DNA of 64,000 bases from Amborella trichopoda (taxonomy: Eukaryota > Streptophyta > Magnoliopsida > Amborellales > Amborellaceae): assembly GCF_000471905.2 (NCBI RefSeq), contig NW_006498549.1, forward strand, positions 1,515,763 through 1,579,762, read 5' to 3'. Positions 11,601-23,600 of this stretch are shown piece by piece. The notes below the pieces were generated by a model, which was not told the origin of the DNA, did no database searches, and saw only the letters and a list, made by a program, of their open reading frames with translations. Position numbers and translations under genes: made by a program. Each line of letters starts with the position of its first letter. The stretch's first letter is position 1.

Positions 11601-14600
11601 AAAATACAAAACATTAGGAAAACAAAACAAGTCAAAATAGATGTATATGGAGAAAAAAAAAGAAAGCATATTGACCATAGTTGTTCGGTATGGGAATGGG
11701 AACGGTTCCTGGATCGGGGGCGGGAACAGCATATCGAAGATATACTGAAGATCCACGTGTTTGGGATGGATACCTGTACAGCCTCAAAGGTCTGAATCGA
11801 GGTCCATGTGTGTTGGGGATCGAGCTCCTTTATTACATAGGATCGAGAATTATTATATAAAGGTGCAAGATCCTATACGTAAGAAGCGAAGTTCCCAATG
11901 ACATTTTTTTTAGTTTCTTAACTCGAGCGCATTACTAAAAGTGATCCAAATATTATGAAGCGAGGAATAACTTTTATAGGAGTAAGCTCCATTTTCTTAG
12001 AACACAAGTTCCTCATGTAAGTAATGAGGATCCATGGTCTGTGGCTTTAAAATGTAGCTCCCGGTATTGTTAACCAATAACGTGTAGGATTAAAACACTA
12101 AATTGAGTTTCGGACAAGATCCGCTCCGGAATCGAGAGAATCAAGGTTCCACAAGGGATCTCCAAGCAAGAGAGGAGATCCTAGTAACTATGGTATTGAC
12201 ACTATTTAAACAATATTTAGCATGACTCAAAATTTGACATACATTCAAATGTTTAAATCATAGTTATTGGAATCGGAAGCAAATCAAGAGCAGGACAAGG
12301 ATCATGAAAGGCTAGAAGATCCATATGGTTGGAAGCATTGTCCATATAATGCATATAAAGAAATCAAGATCCCTAAATGTTAAGGATCTCAATCCCAAAC
12401 TTTTGGGGATCTTGCTCCTAAACATAACAAGAATATATAGTCTAAGACTATACATACTCTTTACAGTAGGGATCCCTTTGTTTATGGCCAACAAGAAATG
12501 CAACTATATTATAAGTGTAGCTGCACTGCTATCTGGCTTAAAAATTATGATTTTGGTCTTTATCTTGGTCTTTCAGGTGGGGATCAAGATCTTGAACAGT
12601 AGGGATCAAGATCCTCAATAGCGAGGATCGAGATGCCAAAATTTAGAAGTCCAGATCCTTCAAAGACCTCTTTTTTGAAATGTGGGAGCGAGATAACCAC
12701 CTAGATTGGGTGAACCCAGAGTAGAAGGAAACACTCACATTCATAGGAGCGTAAAAATTATAAATATACATTCAAAGAGAGTTAAACTTCAGCCAATGAA
12801 TAACTCAACTACACCCAATATGATGATAAGAAGTATCATAGTCGCCCAGATTATGGTCTCCTACTCTCTCTGTAACGATTCAAGAATAACTCTTATGGTT
12901 ATGCAACTTTGGTAGCATCTTCGAACCCAATATTCTCAAAAAGATAGTCAAATCCTCATGCTTGCTCCCACTGCACTGCAAATACTTGCTCCCATGGCCC
13001 TTCTATCATCAGTGTCTACTTTAGTGGCCTCATCATTATCATCTTCTCCTTCATTTTCCCTAGCTCCTCAATTTGTACACTCCAACTTGTGCATTTTCCA
13101 TCCCACTTTCCTCTCCTTTCTTGTAGGTGCGCCAACTCTTATTGAGAACTAGCTACTCCACTACCACCAAAGATATGATCCCAATTGTAAGGTCATGGTC
13201 CTCAACGTCCCTCCTCAACTGATGCTTTCATAGATTTAAATTGTAATTGATCTAGACTAGCTTGGTTACAAATAACATGTTTCTCCTTGGCATGTGAATC
13301 CATTGGTATGTACCTACGTTCAAAAAGTCGGGCACCCCAGCCTGGGAGGCCTCACCGCCCGACCCAGGGGCTATACGGCCTAGTGCATGGCAGCCTAGTC
13401 ACCCGCCCAGCTGCCTAGGCACCCGCCCTGAGCCGTTTTGGCAAGGGCAGAAAGTGCCCTTGCCAAAAGGGCATTTAACGCACTCTCACCCATTAGTAGG
13501 GGGAAACTAAGCTATCGGGGGTATTTTGGACCATCAAAACCCTAGAACATGACACTTCCATACCAAAAACCTTTTTTTTTGGGGCTCAAACCAAACTTTT
13601 TTAAAAACAATCTCAAATCAAGTTTTTTACTTCTTGTGAAATCGGAAGACATTTGACTTAAGTCTTTTTGGAGATGAAAAAGGTTGCAAAAGAGAGGGCT
13701 TGGCATCTAATAGAGTGTTAGTGGGAGAGACGAGATGACATTGTTCAAAGTGATGATGAAAACAAATTGAGCCTTTTTTGAGTTCGTGGTCATTTAATTC
13801 TTTGTCACGTCATGTTTGTATGTTGGAACTTTGGATTTTGGAAATTTGGAATGTGTTGTTTTTTGGGGTAATGGAATGTATTGAAGTTGAACTACTAAAT
13901 TTTAAATTTTAAGTAATGTTTGAAATGCTTATGGATTTACATTTATGTCATGTGATATTGTATTTTAGCTTAAATGGCTAATGGATTTCAAATTTTGGGC
14001 AATTTTAAAGTTTTATATTTCTAAACATATAAATTATAATTTATAACTGTTTAGATTTCAAAATTGAAAATCCCACACCCTCACTTTTCTCTTCACCTCC
14101 CTCCCCCCCCCAAGTGGCCACCCAAGCGATTGGACCACACAACTACCTGAGCAGCCACCATCGGTTTGTTGAACATTGGCATGTACTCGAATTTTGCTCA
14201 CACACTATTTCAAAATGGGAGCACCTTGATCACAAATCTTCATAGGTGGGGAGATCCAATGTCGTGAGTTCCCAACACCTTACTCAAAAAAGGAGAAGGA
14301 ACTCATTTAGGAGTCAAACAACAATAAAAGAATGTGTAACACGATAGCATAGGTCTTAGGACCTTGAACGCTATCATAGACGGTGGATCTAGCTAAGCAC
14401 AAGATGTTCTAGTGAGTTTAGAGAATGTTGAAGAAAAAGTCAAGGTTGTGGTTTATTAATGTGACTTGCATAACTCATAAATGCTCTAAGTTGGGGAAAC
14501 TTATTCACAATATGGTCTTTCCTACCTCCTCCAGAGCTCCAAGCCATGCCCTTCATCTTTGCTCGAACCTCTCGATACAAAATTTCATCCTCTCCATGAT

Positions 14601-17600
14601 CTCAGGGTAACATGTTTGTCCCAAGGCATATATGCCCTAATTGAAAAAGAAACCTAGATAGCACTCAGGTTTTTTGAGAGACTAGATAGCACACACGCTC
14701 AAGGCAAGAATCCATAATTAATTACATGAACCCTCATCAATCATGAACCATAAATATATCATCCAAATACCAAAATCCAAATGGTAAAACTACAAAATGT
14801 TTAAATATTAAACCCTTTATATGCCGCAGGTCTTGTGGTGCAACAACTTACACCTTCAGTATCATTTATTTCCTGGACTTTTTGATGGAATATGCATTTC
14901 AATTCAGTGGACAATACAATCAATTGCTTCATACAAGAACCCCATAACTATTAGAGTTATCCATCTTCAAAACTATCACAAGAGGAGCTCTAGTAGCTAC
15001 AATCTGCTCATACCTATCACAGAATCTCCTGCCATTCATTACGCTAGAATCCCTTCAACTTCCCTTACAGCCTAAGTCCTTAAGAAAGGGGCATTGATCC
15101 ATTCTTTTGAGGAGGCCATCTTTTCAAGCCCAGCATGCTTCCTCAATATCGAATTAATAGACAAGAACAAAGCAGCGAATCTAGTGATAGCAAAGCCCAG
15201 TCAGCTCCTTTGCCTTCGTATATCGCTTCATCACAGAATTTGGGAATGAACTTCACGTCTCAACAGGCTACTACCTACAATTGTGCAATATCTTTGGGTA
15301 TCACATCAATGCACTGAGCTGAATAAGGACTTCGAACCAAATGCTTCCACCTTGCCTTCATCATCAGCATCTTTCATGCGTCGACATAGTTCTTCCAATT
15401 GTTAGCATTTAGTAGTCCGTCAAGCGCCTGGGGGGGGCCCGCACATTGCTTGGGATCTAGGCTCGGCTGTCCTTGGGCTCCCACACAAGGACTTTAGGCA
15501 CCCACCTAGTACTCTGCCTAGGCAGGCGCCCAGGGGATTGTGCCCTCATAGGTGCAAAAATACCCATCGTGTGGGGTGTTTTTGGGTTTTTCTGTTTGGA
15601 TTATAAAAATGTATGAATATGCATATCTAATACAAAATCTAGACCTAAAACAAGATTACTGGACACCCCTTGCCCCCTTTTGAACCTGGGGGACCGCCTA
15701 AGTGCCGAGCAGCCTAGAACCTCCGGCTGCCTAGCCGTTGCCCGATGTTTTTTGGAACACTGATTGTTAGTTTGGACTTTGACAGCAATCAGCATACTCC
15801 TCAGTCCTCACCAACAGCCTTCACCACATATTCAATAGCCTGAACAATACTTTCCGGCTCATGACCTTATTGGAGGCATCCACAATGCTGTGGAACACTG
15901 TCCCTTGCGAAAATATACCATGAAATTAACAGTGGTTTTCTCATGTTGGTCCATCCCATAGTTGCTGGAACTTTGTAGGCAAGGTCACAGACCCGGTCCA
16001 GAACCTCGGTCCCAGAACTCCAATCAGGGATCTTAAATGGAACGCAGATCCATATATTGTGATCCTCGTTTCTAGCGGGTTTGAACCATGGTCCTCAAGT
16101 GTAAGATGCAGTGCAGATTACGTTTTCTCTACTCGACACTAATTCATATGCACTAAATCAAGTTTATGCCCAAGGGTAATGTGAACCAAAACATAATTTG
16201 TGATCACTTGTAACTCATTATTGCGATTCCTACATCATAGAATCGAGATTCCCCATGACAAGGATTGAGCACCAACAGAAGCCGTCCTCCATTCCCTTAG
16301 CGATGGCTACCCTCTCACCCAAAAACAACCTCACGTCTGTGAAAAAGGCACCCAAGACAATATTATCAAGTCCTACTTCTTGATCAATGAGGAGGAGATA
16401 GAGTAGATTGACCACAGCAAGCCCATATAGGTCCCAGCAAATCACACATAGATAAGCTCCTCCACTCCATGGGCTTCCCATAAGACAGTCCTATAGCAGA
16501 CCTTAGCAATATTTTTTGAGAGGTCAACAGAGACATAACCTAGGTACCAGCAAATCACACATAAGATCATTGGTTGGAATATTCAAGGTATCAGAGACCC
16601 ATGATAGATAAAATGGGTCCCATCTTATGCCTTAAAATATGCCCCGTAGGTCCTAGCTATTATAGAGACCCAAACCCAGTCACCGCCTGCCCTAGTTTGC
16701 TAGGTTAGGGCAGATAGCCTTGCAAATGGGCAATAGTAAAGAATAGGGGCATTTGGGGTTATGTGGGTCATGTTTTTTGGGTAAGTCAGTGGGGGAGAAG
16801 GCCCCTACCCGTTTTTCATTAATAAAAAAGCAAAGAAAAACAATTAAGATACAACCCTATGGTAGGGCAATTGCGCCAGATCATGTAATAAAAGAGAGGC
16901 AAGAAAATCTGGTGGTCTATGGCACCACACAGTAGCACCGGGGCCAGCAGCTGCCCTCTTAGCTAGGGCAGCAGCAACCATGTTAGCCTCACAAAAAACA
17001 TGTGTGATGGACCATCGATGAGAAGACAGTCTGGTGCAACAATTGTCAACAATCGTCTTAAGTCTCCATGGAGCATTGCATCGATTCTAAATGACATTCA
17101 CAAGCAAGGCCAAGTCACTTTCGATCTGGATTGGAAAGCAATTACTTTGAATAACCAATTGAACTCCTTCCTCAAATGTCAAGAATTTTGCATGGTTATT
17201 AGAAGCAAAACCAAAATGCTTTGGGAGCCCTCTATGCATAACCTCCTACATGCTTCCAATGGGCCATATTCGATGACTATACCCTCTCCAAAGTCTCTTC
17301 AACGAAAATTCTCAAAGATTTATGGCCCAAATAGAACCCCAACTAAGAGAGACCTCCTGGAAGGAGCTTGAAATGGTCGTCGTCTTGGCACCCAACCCTT
17401 AAAAGGTGGATGGCCATTTCAACACCAGTGCATAGTCCCATGAAAAGAATCAAAATGGTCGTATTGCCATCAACATGGCTAAGTCCCCATACTCCGTTTT
17501 CAAAAATTGTCTCGTAGACATTATCTATTCGAAGGTGGACTTCACAACCAATTGGCATGCCATCTTGTTGTTCAAGCCAACCGTGATCCCAAGATCCAGC

Positions 17601-20600
17601 CTTTGGAGACTGCAGGAACAAGACGTCATCAACCTTAACAAAAGTGGTTGCTTTCTTGGAAACCCCAGACCACGTGGCTTGGGGGTCTTTTTAGTCGCCT
17701 AAAGCAATATAATTCTCTCTTCTCAGGTTTTATCGACATTGTCGACTTAACAATGGCCAAATCAATAGCTTTCCCAGAAGACTTCAAGAGGTTCAAGCAG
17801 ACCTAAGAAGAACCCTTAATTGTAGAGAGGGACTCAATGATGTCATTTCATGGTCATCAAAGTCTCTAGCCAATGTCCGTGGAGATTGGAATCCATCTTT
17901 GGCCACATTTTTCATCTTTGCAGGCCTCTCGAAGTCTCCTTCAGGCACACCTTGAAGGAGACCAACAAAATGGTTGACTATCTACATACGCGAGGATCAT
18001 GAGTGGCATCTAGCACCTTTCTATATTCAGCCCACAAGGAGGCCTGGTACTCTTTTGATGATGTGGAACCTTCTAACAAACCATTTCTTGGTTCCTACAT
18101 AACACAATGTAGAGCACCTTACTTGTATATTGCAATTTTTGTGGAGCACCCACCTAGTGGATGGCAATTTTTTTGCAATGATGAAATGAAGCACTTCAAT
18201 ATACATATAAGCCAACTTTTATCAAATACGAAGGAAATAAAATTAATAAAATTCAAAACAGAAAATGTTTTGTGCAAAAAATGGAAAACAAGGAACAAAG
18301 TAGGGAGAAAACTGAAAAATCAACAATAAATTGGGGAAAACAAATTACAAGACAAAACTATATTTACAAACATAGGCCATGCTAAAATTAAGAATATTAC
18401 ATTTTTTTCATTTCTATAGATAACTTCTACATACCATTCTTAAAATAAAGTACATATTTGAAGAAAAATAAACGACGAAGCTGTTGGTTGACGAACAAAA
18501 ACGAAAGCTACATGAGATGAAGCCTAGATGAATGTTGATCTACAGTATTTTGAAGAAATCAAACCATGTCCTGATCTGCATGTGCCAAACCTTGAATGTG
18601 TACCAATAAGAATACTCCTCACAAAGGGTCTTCTGGTTATAATGTTGAAGGTACTTAATTATCATTGACAGTATGACATGTTTTGAGAAACGCCTCAGAA
18701 AAAGCCCCTCATCTTTTCATGGACACACCTGACATGCTTCTCAACTCAGATTAACCCCTATATAACAAGTTAGCTCTACATCTTCCCAACATGGGACTAA
18801 ATTATGTCTTGTCTTTCTAATATCTTGCATCTCGTTCTTCATCACCAATTCCTAATCAACAATAGCTTCGGGTTCAGCTGTCTTTTCTTTCATAAATAGG
18901 TCATATAAACTAAAAGGCAAAATGCAAGGTAAAGTTATCACTAGTTTTGCACTTGGAACTATGTGTCCTTGGGGATGATAATGTATCCCCTTTCATGGAA
19001 GAATTTGCCTAACTTTGGAATTTCTTTTCAAAGAAATGATGAAGTCTAGTTCTCCACTTACGTTTGACCCCCTAAAAATCTCACCACTCCTCTTACAAAT
19101 ATGGCCTTTCCTTTTTTATTATTCTAAAGACTTCAATAACTCCCAATTAGATGCCTTGCCAAGTAAGAATTTAACAAAAGTGGTACCCAACAAGTTAAAC
19201 AAAGATCTGAGGCATCTCGGTCCATAGACATTGTGTCACGTCCCCACTCCCGGCGGTCCCCACTGGACCCACAGAGGGCCAAGCCTGGGCCCACCGGAGA
19301 ACCGTAGGGAGTGGGGCTACGACCACAGGTTACGAGTTCCACTTAGGTTGGAGTGCGCTCAACACCTTGAAAAGAGAAGGAATTTTCGATATCAAGCCAA
19401 CCACAAAAGAAACGAAATACGAAATAAAATATACATAACCATAGCTTGCTAGACAAAGAAGTGCCAAAATACGTATAATTGTCCAAAATAGTACATATAG
19501 GTCTAAGGCACAAAGGCCCGACATCAAGACATTACCAAATCAAAATGGACTATATGGCCAGACCGCCAACCAAAATATACACTAAATAATAGAGCTTCAA
19601 TAGAAAGAAGGTAAGGGATCCCAAGCATGACCACCAAGACACGCCACTCCAATTACAGCTGACTATCACTCTACATGGAAGAAAAATTAACAGACTGAAC
19701 TGTAAAGCTCAGTAAATAAGAACTAAGTGCCATGCATTCATGCTTACAAATGTTCTATCATGTCAAAAATCAAGGTTTTAAGCAAGTCTTACAAAACATA
19801 GAATCGTGTGTCAAATTCATATTTAAACATACATGTCATATATGCTTTATTTCATGATGGAGTAATAACTAATCAGATCAATCAGATATGATTGTAATAA
19901 GAAGTCAATCAAATCATTCAAGCATGAGCATTATAACAAATGAAAACATTTAAGCATGCATAAAACCAGTATAATCAAGATTAAGAGATACCAACTAAGT
20001 CCTGAAGTAGAAGCCCCACCCATCAGGGCAATCAAATCCTGATGCGTAGAGCCTCTACCATCACAACCAGGAAAAAAGCACCACCAACAGGTAAATCCAT
20101 TGCATAATACCTCACACACGCACACGATCCCCAGCGTGCTTTGGGGCTTTGATAGGCATTGGCCTTGCAAGACACGACCCTCTCATGTGCCTTTCTGGCG
20201 AGAGAGCATTACACTACCAAATGGGTCCCATTGAGTAGTGCCTCACATAAGTTTTGGGGGAGCGACCACCCAAACACATACACTCCTAACTCTCATCCTA
20301 TCATAAAGAGCAGGGAACGAACACAGCTGCCGACACAAATATCTCATCAGATCATAACAAAAACATGTCTCTATGTGCACATATCTTATTGAAAGCATGT
20401 TATCATATACACATATCTTATCAGAAGCATGTTACCATGCACACATATTTTATCAGAAACATGCTACTATGCACACATATTTTATCAGAATCATGTTACC
20501 ATGCACACATATCTTATTATAAGCATGTTACCATGCATGGATCATATAATAGAAGCATGTCTCCATGCACATGAATCATATTAGAAACACGTCATACATA

Positions 20601-23600
20601 TAATCACAAGAAACATCAACATATCCAGAGCATGCTATACATATAATCACAAAAAACATCAGTATGTCATATTATCATGCCTATCAGCTCAAGAGACATT
20701 ATCATATCAATAGCATGCTATATATTAATATAATAGATATCACTGTCATATTATCATGTTTATCAATTCAAGAGACAATATCATGTCAGTATCATGCTAT
20801 ATATCAATGTAATAGATAACATTATGTCATATTATCATGCTTATCAACTCAAGAGACATTATCATGTCAATAGTATTCTATATATCAATTTAATAGAAAT
20901 CACCATGATATATTATCATGCTCATCAATTCAAGAGATATTATCATGTCAATATCATGTTATATATCAATGTAATAGACATCACTATGTCATATTATCAT
21001 GCTTATCAGCTCAAGAGACATTATCATATAGCATGCTATATATCAATGTAATAAACATCACTGTGTCATATTATAATGCTTATCAGCTCAAAAGACATTA
21101 TCATGTCAATAGCATGCTATATATCAATGTAATAGACATCACTATGTCATTACTAGTTTTTCCACGTTGAACATTGTCCACCTTTAAGGGCATATCATTA
21201 AATTCAAAGATCATTTAAACCTACAACCAATTTCTTGATAATCAAGAATCATAACAAGATAACTTTTGTCAAACTATTTGATTCTCCCGGATGAAACTTC
21301 TACTTTACGCAGCAAAAAATCTAGGGTGACACCCTACTAGAAAAATGACCATAACTTTCAAATCATAAGGAATTTTATTATGATTCCAAAACCAATTTTA
21401 AAATAGACTCATCTATCTAAAATTTCAAAGTGGTTTCACATCATTCTAGTAAATTTTGGCCAGTCAAAAGCTTCACACAAAAACATGTTAAATCCCTGGA
21501 TTTTCATTTCACTAATCTGACATGCTGCAGTAAATTGTTAATAGCTTTCAAATTACATGAGTTATTAACAAGAGGTATATTCCATGTGAAAATACATTCA
21601 ACATGCTACTAACCCATCAAAATTCACGGTCTAAGGAAATGTTTAAGGTACCCTAACAATCTCTCAAATAGGGACCACAATTCTGGAAATCAAAATACAC
21701 TTTAACAAAATTTTAGTAAGCATGCACTCACACTCACACGCACACATACACACACACAAACACTTGAATTTCACATTTGAATTAGGTAAAAAACATGCAT
21801 TAACATAAGCATGAAACCATGGAAACTAAATCTACTTACATTGCTCCAATCAAAATCCCCAAGATGGAATGTTCTACAAGCTCCACTTCGGTTGTCAAGC
21901 TTCAAGTGGATTGAGTTCAAGCTTCAAAGGTTTAAGGCTTATGGGGTTAAAGGGCTAAGGGTGAAGAAAAAGAACAAGGAGAAAGAAGGACAAATGAGGG
22001 AGTGGAGGGGTGAGGAGAGAGAGTTAAACCCAATTTATGAGTGGAAGGGGGGTACATATAAGCATGGGGGATAGAAGCATGCATGTGCCACATAGACTAG
22101 AGTGATCATGCATGAGGAGAGAGAAGGCATGCATGAGGAACACAATGATCGGGGTGGAAGCATGCATGTGCCACATGGTACTCAAGTGATCATGCATGAG
22201 GAGAGAGAATCCATGCACGAGGAACATAATGATGGGGTGGAAGCATGCATGTGTCACATGGCACTCAAGTGATCATGCATGCGGAGAGAGAAGGCATGCA
22301 TGAGGAACACAATGATGGGGGTAGAAGCATGCATATGCCACATGGCACACAAGTGATCATGCATGAGGAGAGAGAAGGCATGCATGAGGAGTATAATAAT
22401 GGGGGTGGAAGCATGCATGTGCCACATGGCACATAAGTGATTATGCATGAGGGGAGAGAGTGCATATTGTAATCATTGTGTGGGGGCATGGATGATGTAA
22501 TCATGTGCATTGGGATGGGTCTGTTTTTATGGGGATTCGTGCATGGTGCATTAGGATGCGCGTAAGAAAATATTCGGAGTACGGATCATGACTTTCTAAC
22601 GGTAGCTCAAATCTGAGCGATTTTCGTACTGTCAGAAAGCCCGCGATCCCTACAATAACACAGTACCACTCAAAACACCAGATAGACGTTATTCAGCAAA
22701 TCGAGAAAGAAATATGAGGGAAGCATTAGTAGGAAAGGATTCAGGATGCAAACGAGATCAACGAACCCAAAAGTCCCAGTTCTTACACGTTGGGCACCAG
22801 TTCCCAAAGGAAAAGTGTTTCACTCCAAATGAGTTTGGGGTGGTCAGAGGCTCAAACTGAGATCTCTCTGAGATTTATAAGTTCTATTTCCGTAATGCCT
22901 TAAATTGGATGTTAAGACTTCAAATCATGGTCAACAGCCTGCTAAAAAATCAATGATGAACTTTGTACCCCTTGAGGTGTTATATTCTTTCTTTTCATTA
23001 TTAAGCCCTTAAATCATTCTTTTTCCATTTAGATTATTTATGCAATTAGTGTTTAAAGGTTGTCATATTCATAATTTAGCAAATTTAAGAGTTCTTTTTA
23101 TCATTGAAATTTTGAGAGTTTGTTAATTTTAGAAAGTTATTTCTTTCCATATTTTACAATTCAAGTAATTTCTATTTTTGTTAAGGTGTTCTATAAGAGG
23201 ATCCTTCCATGTTATATAAAGGCCAGATATCCTAACTTATAAAGGAACTATAACGCTGGTCTCAAAGAAGCTGGAATTTAGAAAAGTAAGGAAAATTAAG
23301 AATAGCTAGACTCCTAGCCAAGTTAAATCTAAAAAGGCTTGTACACTATAATACTTTTGGTATAAGGAGGTCGCAATCATCTACAATTGTTAGATGTGAA
23401 ATATGACATCTTAAGGCGTGTTACAAATTTGAAAGAAAAAAAAATTTGACTTTGAGCTATTCAATGAGACAACCCAGCTGCCATATGTCAAATCCAATGG
23501 CCAAAGTTCACAATGAACTCCTTGAACCAAAGATAAATGGTCATATTGTACACTTTTCCAACATGAATATCATGTAAGCCTGTAGTTGAGTAATTAAATT

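Larger units (their letters stand above)
19228..22830. repeat. Composite repeat block with three tandem arrays
   Basis: Starts with a GC-rich segment (GTCACGTCCCCACTCCCGG, 19234 onward) and ends near 22830 after a GC-moderate segment (AGCCCGCGATCCC). Between them sit arrays with 33-, 80- and 84-bp units. The organisation suggests one decayed transposon carrying internal tandem arrays, but no LTR pair, inverted termini or protein domain was found. Confidence 0.4.

Noticed and set aside
12436-12452. 17-base perfect palindrome TATAGTCT A AGACTATA
   Set aside because: Short and AT-rich; expected occasionally by chance in 64 kb, and nothing around it suggests a site.
18003-18329. 108-codon frame after the LINE remnant
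   Set aside because: No recognised domain, no splice support, and it follows directly from a decayed LINE frame.
20794-21051. 85-residue Tyr/His-rich protein
   Set aside because: By-product of the 80-bp tandem array.
20360-22470. Possible CRISPR array
   Set aside because: Units are contiguous with no unique spacers, and the window is plant nuclear DNA.
22245-22510. Met/His-rich repeat proteins on both strands
   Set aside because: Produced by an 84-bp tandem array whose length is a multiple of three; present on both strands and with no known family.
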